A stretch of DNA of 64,000 nucleotides. It comes from Streptococcus infantis. GTDB taxonomy: Bacteria > Bacillota > Bacilli > Lactobacillales > Streptococcaceae. The DNA is taken from positions 124,001-188,000 of the forward strand of contig NZ_JYOV01000022.1 in assembly GCF_000963255.1 (NCBI RefSeq), written 5' to 3'. Below are positions 27,107 to 35,510 of this stretch, piece by piece (within the stretch, counting starts at the first letter, position 1; every line of letters begins with the position of its first letter). Both the position numbers and the translations under genes were made by a program. The notes below the pieces were generated by a model. That model made no database searches. It saw nothing but the letters and a program-made list of their open reading frames with translations, and was not told the DNA's origin.

Positions 27107-29161
27107 ATGGATTTACTTTTTTATCTCTTAGTATTTTTACTAGTTCTTATTGTTTCTAGCACGACCAATAAACTTCTTCCCTTTTTACCCATGCCCCTGA
27201 TTCAAATTTTGTTAGGGATTGGAATTGGACTTTGTTTACCCAACAACCAATATCATTTAGATACTGAGTTATTCCTAGCTTTAGTCATTGGCCCGCTACT
27301 ATTCCGAGAGGCTCAAGAAGCAGACATTACTTCTATCCTAAAACACTGGCGGATTGTCCTCTTTTTGATTTTTCCAGTTATCTTTATCTCAGCTCTGAGC
27401 ATGGGAGGAGTCGCCCATGTCCTTTGGGCTAGCCTTCCATTGGCCGCCTGCGTAGCAGTTGGTGCTGCTTTAGGTCCTACTGACCTAGTCGCCTTCGCAT
27501 CTCTTTCTCAACGTTTTTCCTTTCCGAAACGGGTTTCTAATATCCTAAAGGGGGAAGGTCTTCTGAATGATGCTTCTGGACTAGTAGCCTTTCGTATGGC
27601 TCTCATCGCTTGGACAACAGGAACATTTTCGCTCACCCAAGCCGGAACCTCATTAGCCATTTCCATCGTTGGAGGATTTGCAGTCGGCTTTATAACAGCC
27701 CTAATCAATCGCTTCCTCCATACTTTTCTACTCAGTGTCCGTGCAACAGATATCGCAAGTGAGCTCTTATTGGAACTTAGTTTACCTCTCTTGACTTTTT
27801 TCATAGCTGAAGAGATTCATGTTTCTGGAATTATTGCGGTCGTTGTCGCTGGTATTTTAAAAGCTAGTCGTTTCAAGAAAATAAATCTGCTTGAAGCCCA
27901 AGTTGATACTGTTACAGAGACTGTATGGCACACAGTAACCTTTATGCTTAATGGTTCTGTCTTTGTTATTTTGGGAATGGAACTGGAAATGATTGCGGAG
28001 CCAATTCTGAAGAGTGCTTTTTATAACAATGTGCTCCTTCTCATCACTATCTTCCTCTTAACCTTCCTACTCTTTGTCATCCGCTTTCTCATGATTTACG
28101 GCTTTTACGCGTTTCGAATAAAGAAACTTAAAAAAAGCCTCCATAAATATGTCAAAGATATGCTTCTCTTGACATTTTCTGGAGTTAAAGGAACTGTTTC
28201 TATTGCTACCATCCTCTTGATACCTTCTAATCTGGAGCAGGAATATCCGCTCCTTCTCTTCCTCGTAGCCGGTGTAACCTTGGTCAGTTTCCTTACTGGA
28301 TTATTGGTCTTGCCACACCTTTCTGAAGAGCAAGAACCATCTAAGGATCATCTCATGCACATCGCTATCCTAAACGATGTTGCCATGGAATTAGAGAAAG
28401 ATTTGGAACATACTAAAAACAAGGTTCCCCTCTATGCTGCTATCGATAATTATCACGGACGGATTGAAAATCTCATCCTCAGCCAAGAAAACAAAGAAAT
28501 CCAAGAAGACTGGGAAGCTCTTAAACTTTTGATTCTCAGTATCGAGAACGATGGTTTGGAACAGGCCTATGAAGAAGGCAAAATCGGTGAAAGAGGTTAT
28601 CGTGTTTATCAACGGTACTTGAAAAGCATGGAGAAAAATATTAAGCGAAACTTTGCTTCTCGCCTAACCTACTACTTCCTTGTTTCTATACGGATTGTGC
28701 GTTTTCTCCTTCATGAGTTGCTCACATTTGGAAAAAGCTTTCGTTCTTGGAGAGACAAGGAAAATCAAAGACTTCTTGCCATCGATTATGACCAGATTGC
28801 AGAGCTCTATCTAGCCAACACTGAAATCATCATCGAAAGTTTGGAAAACCTCAAAGGGATTTATAAGAGTTCTCTGATCAGCTTCATGCAGGAATCGCGT
28901 CTCCGTGAAACCAGTCATATTACCAGTGGTGCCTTTGTGGAACGGGTTATCAATCGGATCAAACCCAATAATATCGACGAAATGTTGAGAGGCTACTATC
29001 TAGAACGTAAGTCCATCTTTGAATACGAGAAACAAAAACTCATTTCAGCCCAGTATGCTAAAAAACTGCGACAAAATGTGAACAACCTAGAAACTTATTC
29101 TCTAAAAGAATCAGCCAACACATTACCTTATGATATGATGGAATTAGTTCGCAGAAATTAA
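27107..29161 (+). CDS. Na+/H+ antiporter, CPA1 family
   Basis: 684 aa: a membrane domain of about 12 helices (residues 1-410) with a long cytoplasmic helical tail (about 420-684). Antiporter motifs are GPTDLVAFASL (near residue 125) and EGLLNDASGLVAF (near 150), where the Asn-Asp pair binds the ion. It should export Na+ (or K+) in exchange for protons, helping pH and salt balance. AAGGAGG precedes the ATG, 11 bp after the small helical gene, so it is probably the fourth gene of the mnmL operon. The C-terminal tail of about 260 residues is of the length seen in NhaK/YjcE-like members. Confidence 0.9.
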   Translation: MDLLFYLLVFLLVLIVSSTTNKLLPFLPMPLIQILLGIGIGLCLPNNQYHLDTELFLALVIGPLLFREAQEADITSILKHWRIVLFLIFPVIFISALSMGGVAHVLWASLPLAACVAVGAALGPTDLVAFASLSQRFSFPKRVSNILKGEGLLNDASGLVAFRMALIAWTTGTFSLTQAGTSLAISIVGGFAVGFITALINRFLHTFLLSVRATDIASELLLELSLPLLTFFIAEEIHVSGIIAVVVAGILKASRFKKINLLEAQVDTVTETVWHTVTFMLNGSVFVILGMELEMIAEPILKSAFYNNVLLLITIFLLTFLLFVIRFLMIYGFYAFRIKKLKKSLHKYVKDMLLLTFSGVKGTVSIATILLIPSNLEQEYPLLLFLVAGVTLVSFLTGLLVLPHLSEEQEPSKDHLMHIAILNDVAMELEKDLEHTKNKVPLYAAIDNYHGRIENLILSQENKEIQEDWEALKLLILSIENDGLEQAYEEGKIGERGYRVYQRYLKSMEKNIKRNFASRLTYYFLVSIRIVRFLLHELLTFGKSFRSWRDKENQRLLAIDYDQIAELYLANTEIIIESLENLKGIYKSSLISFMQESRLRETSHITSGAFVERVINRIKPNNIDEMLRGYYLERKSIFEYEKQKLISAQYAKKLRQNVNNLETYSLKESANTLPYDMMELVRRN

Positions 29162-29166
29162 GATTT

Positions 29167-29272
29167 ATACTCTTCGAAAATCAAATTCAAACCGCGTCAA
29201 CGTCGCCTTGCCGTACTCAAGTATAGCCTGCGGCTAGTTTCCTAGTTTGCTCTTTGATTTTCATTGAGTATT
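29167..29272 (-). repeat. BOX element (boxA-boxC, no boxB)
   Basis: On the minus strand it begins with the boxA sequence TACTCAATGAAAATCAAAGA and ends with the boxC terminal GATTTTCGAAGAGTAT. The boxB modules are missing. It lies between the antiporter stop and the brkB ribosome binding site, with its boxA end towards brkB. Confidence 0.9.
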
Positions 29273-29298
29273 AGGTTATTATTGTGGAGGATTATGCA

Positions 29299-30162
29299 AT
29301 GAAAAAGTTGTGGAAACAACTAACCAATAGGCCTTTATTAAAAGCTTTTTTACACTACTATCATGTTTCAGATATTGAATTAACCAGTGTAGCTGTGGCT
29401 TATTATTGGTTGATTTCACTCTTCCCTTTACTTATGATAGCCGTCAATATCTTGCCTTATTTTCAAATTCCAATCTCTAATTTTTTACTAACCTTAAAAG
29501 AACTTTTACCAGATACAATCTATGACGTAGTAGCAAAGATTGCTCGTGAAGTGCTGACACAACCATCTGCTGGACTATTGAGTTTTGCTGTGATATCAGC
29601 TCTTTGGACATTTTCAAAATCCATGAATTTTCTTCAAAAGGCTTTTAATAAAGCCTATGGAATCGCAAAAAATAGAGGAATTATCTCACATCAGCTGATG
29701 AGCCTCTTAGTTAGCTTTGGACTTCAAATTCTTTTTGCGCTTGCTTTATTCCTCAGTATGTTTGGCCATATGCTATTGGGTTTTCTTAAAAACTACTGGA
29801 AATCCGAGAGTGCTCTGTTTTCTTATCTACAAGATTTTACAGGACCGCTGATTTATGCCTTTCTTTTTGCAATCGTAATCATGCTCTATTATTTCCTACC
29901 AAATGTTAAAGTAAGTAAGATTCGCTATGTCATACCTGGAAGTCTCTTTGTACTAGTTACAACGATTGCTTTATTAAACATCTTTTCAGCTTATTTCAAC
30001 AATTATGTTAACTATCTAGTCGACGTTCGATTTTTCAGTTCCATCATCGTTGTTGTCATGATGTTTTGGTTTATTATCATTGCCAAGATATTGATTATCG
30101 GTGCAGTGTTCAATGCCAGTGTTCAAAGCCTTAAGGATCCAGACTTTAAAGCAAAGCAATAA
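29299..30162 (+). CDS. YihY/BrkB family membrane protein
   Basis: 287 aa from the ATG at 29299 with GGAGG 9 bp upstream; the in-frame GTG at 29284 overlaps that ribosome binding site. Six to eight helices are predicted. Family markers are SVAYYWLISLFPLL (near residue 33) and the central ALWTFSKSMNFLQKAFNKAY. The function is unsettled: the family was once called ribonuclease BN by mistake and is linked with serum resistance in Bordetella (BrkB). It is monocistronic and bracketed by two BOX elements in opposite orientation. Confidence 0.88.
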   Translation: MKKLWKQLTNRPLLKAFLHYYHVSDIELTSVAVAYYWLISLFPLLMIAVNILPYFQIPISNFLLTLKELLPDTIYDVVAKIAREVLTQPSAGLLSFAVISALWTFSKSMNFLQKAFNKAYGIAKNRGIISHQLMSLLVSFGLQILFALALFLSMFGHMLLGFLKNYWKSESALFSYLQDFTGPLIYAFLFAIVIMLYYFLPNVKVSKIRYVIPGSLFVLVTTIALLNIFSAYFNNYVNYLVDVRFFSSIIVVVMMFWFIIIAKILIIGAVFNASVQSLKDPDFKAKQ

Positions 30163-30176
30163 TTTTTTATCGATTA

Positions 30177-30336
30177 ATACTCAATGAAAATCAAAGAGCA
30201 AACTAGGAAGCGAGCCACAGGTTGCTCAAAACACCGTTTTGAGGTTGTGGATAGAACTGACGAAGGCAGCTCAAAATACTATTTTGAGGTTGCAGATGGA
30301 AGCTGACGTGGTTTGAAGAGATTTTCGAAGAGTATA
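30177..30336 (+). repeat. BOX element (boxA-boxB-boxB-boxC)
   Basis: Starts TACTCAATGAAAATCAAAGA (boxA), then two related boxB units each carrying CTCAAAA...TTTTGAGGTTG, and ends with boxC GTTTGAAGAGATTTTCGAAG. It follows the brkB stop by 15 bp, with its boxA end towards brkB. Confidence 0.95.
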
Positions 30337-30344
30337 AACAAATC

Positions 30345-30376
30345 AATCCCCCAGTCATTTAATACTGGGGGATTTT
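30345..30376. terminator. Terminator between brkB and the ATP-grasp gene (convergent)
   Basis: A 10-bp stem AATCCCCCAG / CTGGGGGATT with a T-run on the plus strand (TTTTT) and a T-rich tail on the minus strand. Confidence 0.8.
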
Positions 30377-30389
30377 TGAATTTCCTACT

Positions 30390-31331
30390 TTATTGTCCAC
30401 TCGTTAGGGCTTGCAATTCTGTTTTTAGATAGTGAGCCAAATGTTGGTGAGCGAAAATATTGGCATTTTTTTCTGCGGTAGGATTGTAGTTTGTGTTGGT
30501 ATTTACATCATAAACATAAATATCACCACTCTCTGATTGAACCCATTCAATCGCCGCAACATCAATCTGAGCATTTTTAAGGAAGTTTTCATAAGCTTCT
30601 CTTCGGTCATCTGGTAAAGGTTCAGTAATCTGAAATTTCTCAGACGTTTCCAACTGCTCTGGCCTCTTGCCGATTTGGCAACCATCTGCTGGGCACAATT
30701 GGAAACCATCTGAAGAATCGATTGAAACAGTATAAAGGAACTTCTGGTTGATAAACTCTGAACGACGGATGCGTCCATCACTTGGTTTGATGTAGGCTTG
30801 TAATAAGGTGATCCCGTCCACTGATGGTTCAAAGAGAGGGCTATTGACGTAAGCTTCCAGTTCTTCTTCATTTTGGAAGAGTTGGACCCCTAATCCCTTA
30901 CCTGCTCGATTGTGCTTGGTAATCAAAGGATAGATATTCAATTTTCTGGCTGCTTCAATGATATTTTCTTGACCCAAAACTGCGACTGTCGCAGGAGTCT
31001 CAATGCCCGACTCATTTAACTTCAGATATTGTTTGACTTTACTGATTTCAAGGTTGATAGCACCAGTACCATTCACAACCTTGCGTCCATGTGCCTCCAA
31101 CCATGTAATCACCTGCTCTGTAAATTCTGGTGCATAGCGATGTCCTCTGGTGTGAGAGGATGCAGACATACGATTGTAAAAGATACCTTGTGGCGGTGGG
31201 CTTTGTAGATCCAAAATTCCACTAGACAAATCCCACAGTTCATATGGAACTTCTAACTCTTCCAACCATTTGACCAAATGCTGAGTCCATTCAAGATTCT
31301 CATGAATTACATAAACTTTTGCTTCACTCAT
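30390..31331 (-). CDS. ATP-grasp ligase, RimK-like
   Basis: 313 aa. It has a RimK-type pre-ATP-grasp N-terminus (VYVIHENLEWTQHLVKWLEE) and an ATP-grasp core with the glycine-rich loop HNRAGKGLGVQLF (near residue 140). The closing metal-binding strand reads VYDVNTNTNYNP, where the Asp and Asn residues sit in the usual Glu-x-Asn place. Such enzymes join an amino acid or amine to a carboxylate, for example glutamate to a protein or small molecule; the substrate cannot be told. It is 14 bp downstream of the dicarboxylate symporter gene, so the two may be cotranscribed, which would fit an amino acid substrate. Confidence 0.8.
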   Translation of the reverse strand: MSEAKVYVIHENLEWTQHLVKWLEELEVPYELWDLSSGILDLQSPPPQGIFYNRMSASSHTRGHRYAPEFTEQVITWLEAHGRKVVNGTGAINLEISKVKQYLKLNESGIETPATVAVLGQENIIEAARKLNIYPLITKHNRAGKGLGVQLFQNEEELEAYVNSPLFEPSVDGITLLQAYIKPSDGRIRRSEFINQKFLYTVSIDSSDGFQLCPADGCQIGKRPEQLETSEKFQITEPLPDDRREAYENFLKNAQIDVAAIEWVQSESGDIYVYDVNTNTNYNPTAEKNANIFAHQHLAHYLKTELQALTSGQ

Positions 31332-31345
31332 TACTTATAAACTCC

Positions 31346-32596
31346 TTAAGAAAAGCTGACTGATAATTGGCTTTCCTTTTCTTCTTCTAAAATATATCCT
31401 TCTGTTTTTTCAATAACACTGACTGTTAAGATTTGACCCAAAACATTGATCATGGTACGGCCAGCATTGACAAAGAAATCAACTGCAAAGATCAAGGCTA
31501 CTCCCTCAACTGGCAAGCCCAGTTGAGGTGCTGCAGCTAGTAGAACCACGATAGCTCCTGATGGTACGGTTGCCGCAGTTTTTCCAATCAAGGTCAAGAG
31601 TAAAACAGTAAACAAGAGACTTGATAAAGAAAATTGAATGCCGTAGGCATGGGCGATAAAGATTGTCGCTACTGAGAAGTAAACCGCTGCTCCTTCTAAG
31701 TTAAAAGTGTATCCTAAAGGAACAACTAAATCAATTGTATGCTCGTCATGCCCCTGTTTTTTCAAATCTTTAAGAAGTGATGGCAAGACAACACTAGAAC
31801 TACCCGTAACAAAGGCCAGTGTCAAGAGACTCCAATTTTCACGAAAGGCTGACAAATACGGAACTTTAAAGAAGACGGCAATCAAAGGGAAAATAAGAAG
31901 AACCAAAACAGCATAAGCCAAATAAGTTCCAATTACAAATTGACCAAGTCCAATCAATTTATCAAGGCCAGTAGTGGCAACATCTTTGGCGATAAATCCA
32001 AAAATTCCAATCGGTGATAATTTGATAATTACTGCAACAATTTTGTAGATGGCTTCAATCCAGATTTGGAAACCTTGGATAATTTTCTGAGATTTCTCTG
32101 ATTTAAGATTACCGATTCCGTAACCAAGAAAGATGGCAAACACGATAATTGGCAAGAGGGCACCTTCTGAAAGAGACTTGACGATATTTGATGGAATAAA
32201 ACCAAGCAAAAATTCGCTAAATTTTACATTATTGGCAATTCCATCAAGGTTACCACCAGTTTGACCGATATTCACTCCTTGACCAAATCCTAAATAGTAA
32301 CTAGCAAATACAAACAAAAGAGTAATAGCAGTTGTTACTACGAAAAAGTAAACCAAACTCTTGGTCAAGATTTTCCCAAAAGATTTTTTCCCGATAACAC
32401 CAGCTACCGCAACAACGATAGTTGGGAAGATTAAAGGAATGATAACCATATTGATCAATTTAATAAAGGCTTGACCTAAAAATTGATAAAAGCCTGCAAA
32501 TTGTGGCCAGATGACTGCAGCAATCACACCCAAGACCAAAGCCACCAATAATTGGATACCAAGTGAGAGTTTTGACCATAAAGTAACTAATTTCAT
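31346..32596 (-). CDS. Dicarboxylate/amino acid:cation symporter (DAACS family)
   Basis: 416 aa with eight helices and two re-entrant loops. The serine-rich hairpin signature appears as TGSSSVVLPSL (near residue 265), and the transport motif NLEGAAVYFSVATIFIAHA (near 300) replaces the NMDGT stretch of glutamate carriers. IGKTAATVPSGAIVVL (near 338) is the second hairpin. Likely substrates are glutamate, aspartate, C4-dicarboxylates or, as in cystine-type carriers of this family, a neutral amino acid. Start preceded by AAGGAG. Probably heads a two-gene unit with the ATP-grasp enzyme. Confidence 0.9.
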   Translation of the reverse strand: MKLVTLWSKLSLGIQLLVALVLGVIAAVIWPQFAGFYQFLGQAFIKLINMVIIPLIFPTIVVAVAGVIGKKSFGKILTKSLVYFFVVTTAITLLFVFASYYLGFGQGVNIGQTGGNLDGIANNVKFSEFLLGFIPSNIVKSLSEGALLPIIVFAIFLGYGIGNLKSEKSQKIIQGFQIWIEAIYKIVAVIIKLSPIGIFGFIAKDVATTGLDKLIGLGQFVIGTYLAYAVLVLLIFPLIAVFFKVPYLSAFRENWSLLTLAFVTGSSSVVLPSLLKDLKKQGHDEHTIDLVVPLGYTFNLEGAAVYFSVATIFIAHAYGIQFSLSSLLFTVLLLTLIGKTAATVPSGAIVVLLAAAPQLGLPVEGVALIFAVDFFVNAGRTMINVLGQILTVSVIEKTEGYILEEEKESQLSVSFS

Positions 32597-32832
32597 AAGA
32601 AACTCCTTTGTTTTATTTGCTACTCATTCTACTACTATTCTTCACTTCTGACTAATATATATTTTCTATGGTGAACATAAAAAAGATTTATATTGAGGAT
32701 ACAAACTACCATTGTATCGAACACATGATTTATTCTGATCAAGCAGGAATTATAAAATCTGTTTCTTATCAATGATTTTTTGCTAAAACAGTGATAAATC
32801 AAGGAATTTACTTTTCTATTCTCAAAATTTTA

Positions 32833-32850
32833 TGATACAATAATGGTATG
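32833..32850 (+). promoter_or_regulatory. Extended -10 promoter implying a leaderless DUF3397 mRNA
   Basis: TG at 32833-32834, then TACAAT at 32836-32841; the ATG at 32848 is 6 nt past the -10 box. The 250 bp from 32597 hold no other feature that I can support. Confidence 0.55.
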
Positions 32851-33201
32851 ATTTTAATGAAACTTGCTTCCATCTTGCTTTTGGTACTAACCTTAGCTCT
32901 GGCGATTATTTTAAGCAGACTCTTTAAGTTAAAGAAAAGGGGCATCAATGCTGCTGATTTAGCTTTTCCTTTTCTAATTTTTGAATACTATTTGATTACG
33001 GCTAAGATGTTTACACACAATCAACTTCCAGTATTGGGAACGGCCTTATCAATACTAGCAATTGTGCTAGTCTTTTTCTTCTTAAACAAAAGACGTAGCT
33101 TTTATTATCCCAAATTTATTAAATTCTTTTGGCGAGCTGGATTTTTACTAACACTGCTCATCTATATCATTATGATTGTTCAAATTTTCATGATGAAATA
33201 G
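32848..33201 (+). CDS. DUF3397 family membrane protein
   Basis: 117 aa with four helices covering almost the whole chain (residues about 5-22, 38-55, 63-80 and 93-115) and a basic loop RLFKLKKRG after helix 1. Size and pattern fit the DUF3397 family of Bacillota; no function is known. Leaderless translation from 32848 fits the -10 box spacing; the next in-frame ATG (32857) is the other possible start. A weak terminator hairpin follows before the amidase gene. Confidence 0.75.
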   Translation: MILMKLASILLLVLTLALAIILSRLFKLKKRGINAADLAFPFLIFEYYLITAKMFTHNQLPVLGTALSILAIVLVFFFLNKRRSFYYPKFIKFFWRAGFLLTLLIYIIMIVQIFMMK

Positions 33202-33222
33202 TCAACTATTACAATATAGCTC

Positions 33223-33276
33223 ACCAGCACCTCGATCTTGGTCACTAAATGTTCCGTCTGAGGCGCTTTTCTAATG
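33223..33276 (+). terminator. Possible terminator after the DUF3397 gene
   Basis: AGC-A-CCTC pairs with GAGG-C-GCT across a loop of about 25 bases, followed by TTTTCT. The stem is short and bulged, so this is uncertain. Confidence 0.35.
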
Positions 33277-33322
33277 AGATTTTTAAAAAAAGATTATAAA
33301 AAATGTATAGGAGATAAATCAA

Positions 33323-34984
33323 GTGAAAAAAACGCTCTTGGCAAGTGCCATTACTCTTTCAGTTTTTGGTCTAACCACCAATCTTAGCTATGCTGAGGAA
33401 AACAAAGCACAGTCTACCCCAGTAGAAACAACACACAGTGAAACCGCTACTGACAAATTGGAGAAAAACAGTCTCCCAGCCAAGGAAACTGAAGCTTCAA
33501 CTGAAGCAAATGCCAATCAAACGACAAATCCATCTAAGAAAGAGGAAGACAAGGCTCCTGAAGTCCAAAAAGAAGGTTGGGTATTAGAGGGAAATATCTG
33601 GCGTTTCTATGAAAACAATGCCCCTGTTCTAAACTGGAAAAAAATCTACGGAAAATGGTACTACTTCAACAAAGATGGCATCATGCTGAGTGATACTATT
33701 TTTGATGGATATATCCTAACTAGTAGCGGGGCTATGGTCGATTCTGGTTGGAGTAAACTCCAAGATAAATGGTATTACGCTAACGCTTATGGAAAAATTT
33801 CTCAACAAAAATGGGAAAAAATCGGTGGTGTCTGGTACTATTTTGATCAAGACGGAGTCATGCTCAGCAACACAATTTTTGACGACTATCTGTTTACCAA
33901 TAGTGGTGCCATGGCTGAGAGTTCTTGGGTAAAACAAGATGGACAATGGTACTATGCCCTTGCTTCTGGTAAATTAATCAAAAATAAGTGGGATAAAATC
34001 AGTGGTACCTGGTACTACTTTAACAAAGATGCTACTATGGCAAGTAACCAATGGCAAGGTAGCTACTACCTAAAAGCTAGCGGGGCTATGGCTGAAAAAG
34101 AATGGATTTTCGATAAAAACTATGATAGCTGGTTCTACTTGAAATCTGATGGTGCTTACGCAGCGCGTGAATGGATTGGTTCTTACTACCTCAAGGCAGG
34201 CGGCTACATGGCTAAGAGCGAATGGATTGACGACAGCTACTATAAAGCCCGCTACTATGTGGATGAAAATGGAGTCTATGTTACAGGGACCCATAAAATC
34301 GATGGACAAACTCATCAATTCCAAAGCAATGGGAAATGGATTGGTGAAACTTCTGTAAGTCGTGGTTTTGAAAAGGGGAAATATAACAATATTATCTTCC
34401 TAGATCCAGGCCATGGTGGTAAAGATCCCGGTGCATCTTATTATAACATCACCGAAAAAGAACTGAATATGCAAGTTTACCAAAAGCTTCGCAAGGAGCT
34501 TGAAGGCCTCGGCTATACTGTTCTTTCTTCAAGAGACAGTGATGTCTTTGTAGACTTTGTCACCGAACGTTCAAGAATGGTTAATAAGACTGACTCAGAT
34601 ATCTTTATTAGTATTCACTTCAATGCTAGTGGTAATCCAGCATCAAACAGAGCTGGAATTCAGACTTATTCTTATGAAGAAGCTGCTGGTTATCCTTCTA
34701 AGATCAATCCTTACTGGCATAACCACCCTGACAGAATCAGTGAAAGCAATCGACTTGCGGCAGATATCCACTCTTCACTATTAGCTGAAACTGGTGCTAA
34801 GGATGCAGGTCGTCTACGAAGTAGTTTTGCTGTCCTTCGAGAAACTAATAAACCAGCCGTTCTATTGGAATTGGGATATATTGACAATTTCAATGAGAAT
34901 CAACAAGTCCGCAGTGATGCCTACCAAAACAGATTGGTTGCAGGTATTGTAAAAGGGATTCAAAAATATTACGCAGGTCAATAA
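33323..34984 (+). CDS. Choline-binding N-acetylmuramoyl-L-alanine amidase (Amidase_3)
   Basis: 553 aa, secreted cell wall hydrolase. The start is GTG with TAGGAG upstream. A signal peptide ends near residue 24 (NLSYA). A Thr/Glu/Lys-rich linker (about 25-83) follows, then about ten choline-binding repeats (85-345) with motifs such as GKWYYFNKDG and GTWYYFNKD. The C-terminal Amidase_3 domain starts near 352. Zinc ligands are visible in DPGHGG, in the Glu of ITEKELN and in SIHFNA, with the catalytic Glu in LLELGYIDN. It should bind teichoic acid choline and cut the bond between muramic acid and L-alanine. The autolysin LytA has a different amidase fold and its repeats at the C-terminus, so this protein has a reversed layout. 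Confidence 0.92.
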   Translation: MKKTLLASAITLSVFGLTTNLSYAEENKAQSTPVETTHSETATDKLEKNSLPAKETEASTEANANQTTNPSKKEEDKAPEVQKEGWVLEGNIWRFYENNAPVLNWKKIYGKWYYFNKDGIMLSDTIFDGYILTSSGAMVDSGWSKLQDKWYYANAYGKISQQKWEKIGGVWYYFDQDGVMLSNTIFDDYLFTNSGAMAESSWVKQDGQWYYALASGKLIKNKWDKISGTWYYFNKDATMASNQWQGSYYLKASGAMAEKEWIFDKNYDSWFYLKSDGAYAAREWIGSYYLKAGGYMAKSEWIDDSYYKARYYVDENGVYVTGTHKIDGQTHQFQSNGKWIGETSVSRGFEKGKYNNIIFLDPGHGGKDPGASYYNITEKELNMQVYQKLRKELEGLGYTVLSSRDSDVFVDFVTERSRMVNKTDSDIFISIHFNASGNPASNRAGIQTYSYEEAAGYPSKINPYWHNHPDRISESNRLAADIHSSLLAETGAKDAGRLRSSFAVLRETNKPAVLLELGYIDNFNENQQVRSDAYQNRLVAGIVKGIQKYYAGQ

Positions 34985-35017
34985 AGAAAAAGTCTCGAGG
35001 AATACTCGAGATTTTTT
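34985..35017 (+). terminator. Terminator of the amidase gene
   Basis: Stem TCTCGAG / CTCGAGA with a 5-base loop, then TTTTTT. Confidence 0.85.
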
Positions 35018-35029
35018 GTATTATTCTTC

Positions 35030-35335
35030 TTACTTGTTGGCTTCAGGAAAGAGAAAACCAATCCCAACACAAGCCAAGACTCCAGCACCGATAACCAAAC
35101 CGCTTGAAAGTGGCAAGATATCAAGAATGGCATTGGCTATGATAAAGGCAATCATCAAGCTCATGAGACTGGCCTTGTAATCTTTTTTCACCAAATTCTC
35201 AAGTGTAAAAAATAGGAATAAACCTACTGGAAAGAGGGCCCATATATTGACATCCAAACTTGGCCATCCAACAAAACCAAAATACAAAACTGCTACTGCA
35301 ACGACTAAAAATCCGATACCTACTACTTTTTTCAT
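35030..35335 (-). CDS. Small membrane protein, unknown function
   Basis: 101 aa with four hydrophobic segments (residues about 4-20, 28-46, 57-73 and 79-95) separated by short loops and one Lys-rich turn (LVKKDYKAS). It resembles the membrane half of LiaF/YvqF-type proteins but lacks their soluble domain, so I give no function. It is monocistronic and convergent with the amidase gene across the shared terminator. Confidence 0.7.
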   Translation of the reverse strand: MKKVVGIGFLVVAVAVLYFGFVGWPSLDVNIWALFPVGLFLFFTLENLVKKDYKASLMSLMIAFIIANAILDILPLSSGLVIGAGVLACVGIGFLFPEANK

Positions 35336-35471
35336 GATACGACCTCATTTTCTATTTTGTTAGGAAGTTTTATCTCCCTTTAACAATTACAACTATAACA
35401 GAAATAAAAATCGCAAACAATAGCTTTTGTCTATGTGGCAGACATGATAGACTATGTGGTCAGAATTTTTC

Positions 35472-35500
35472 TAAAAAAGAAGCCATTGCTGGCTTCTTTT
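35472..35500 (-). terminator. Terminator below the DUF6287-type gene
   Basis: On the minus strand AAGAAGCCA / TGGCTTCTT with a 4-base loop is followed by TTTT, 11 bp after the stop codon. Confidence 0.8.
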
Positions 35501-35510
35501 CATTCATTTT

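Noticed and set aside
29167-30336. Composite transposon around brkB
   Set aside because: The flanking repeats are BOX elements without transposase or target-site duplications that I can see.
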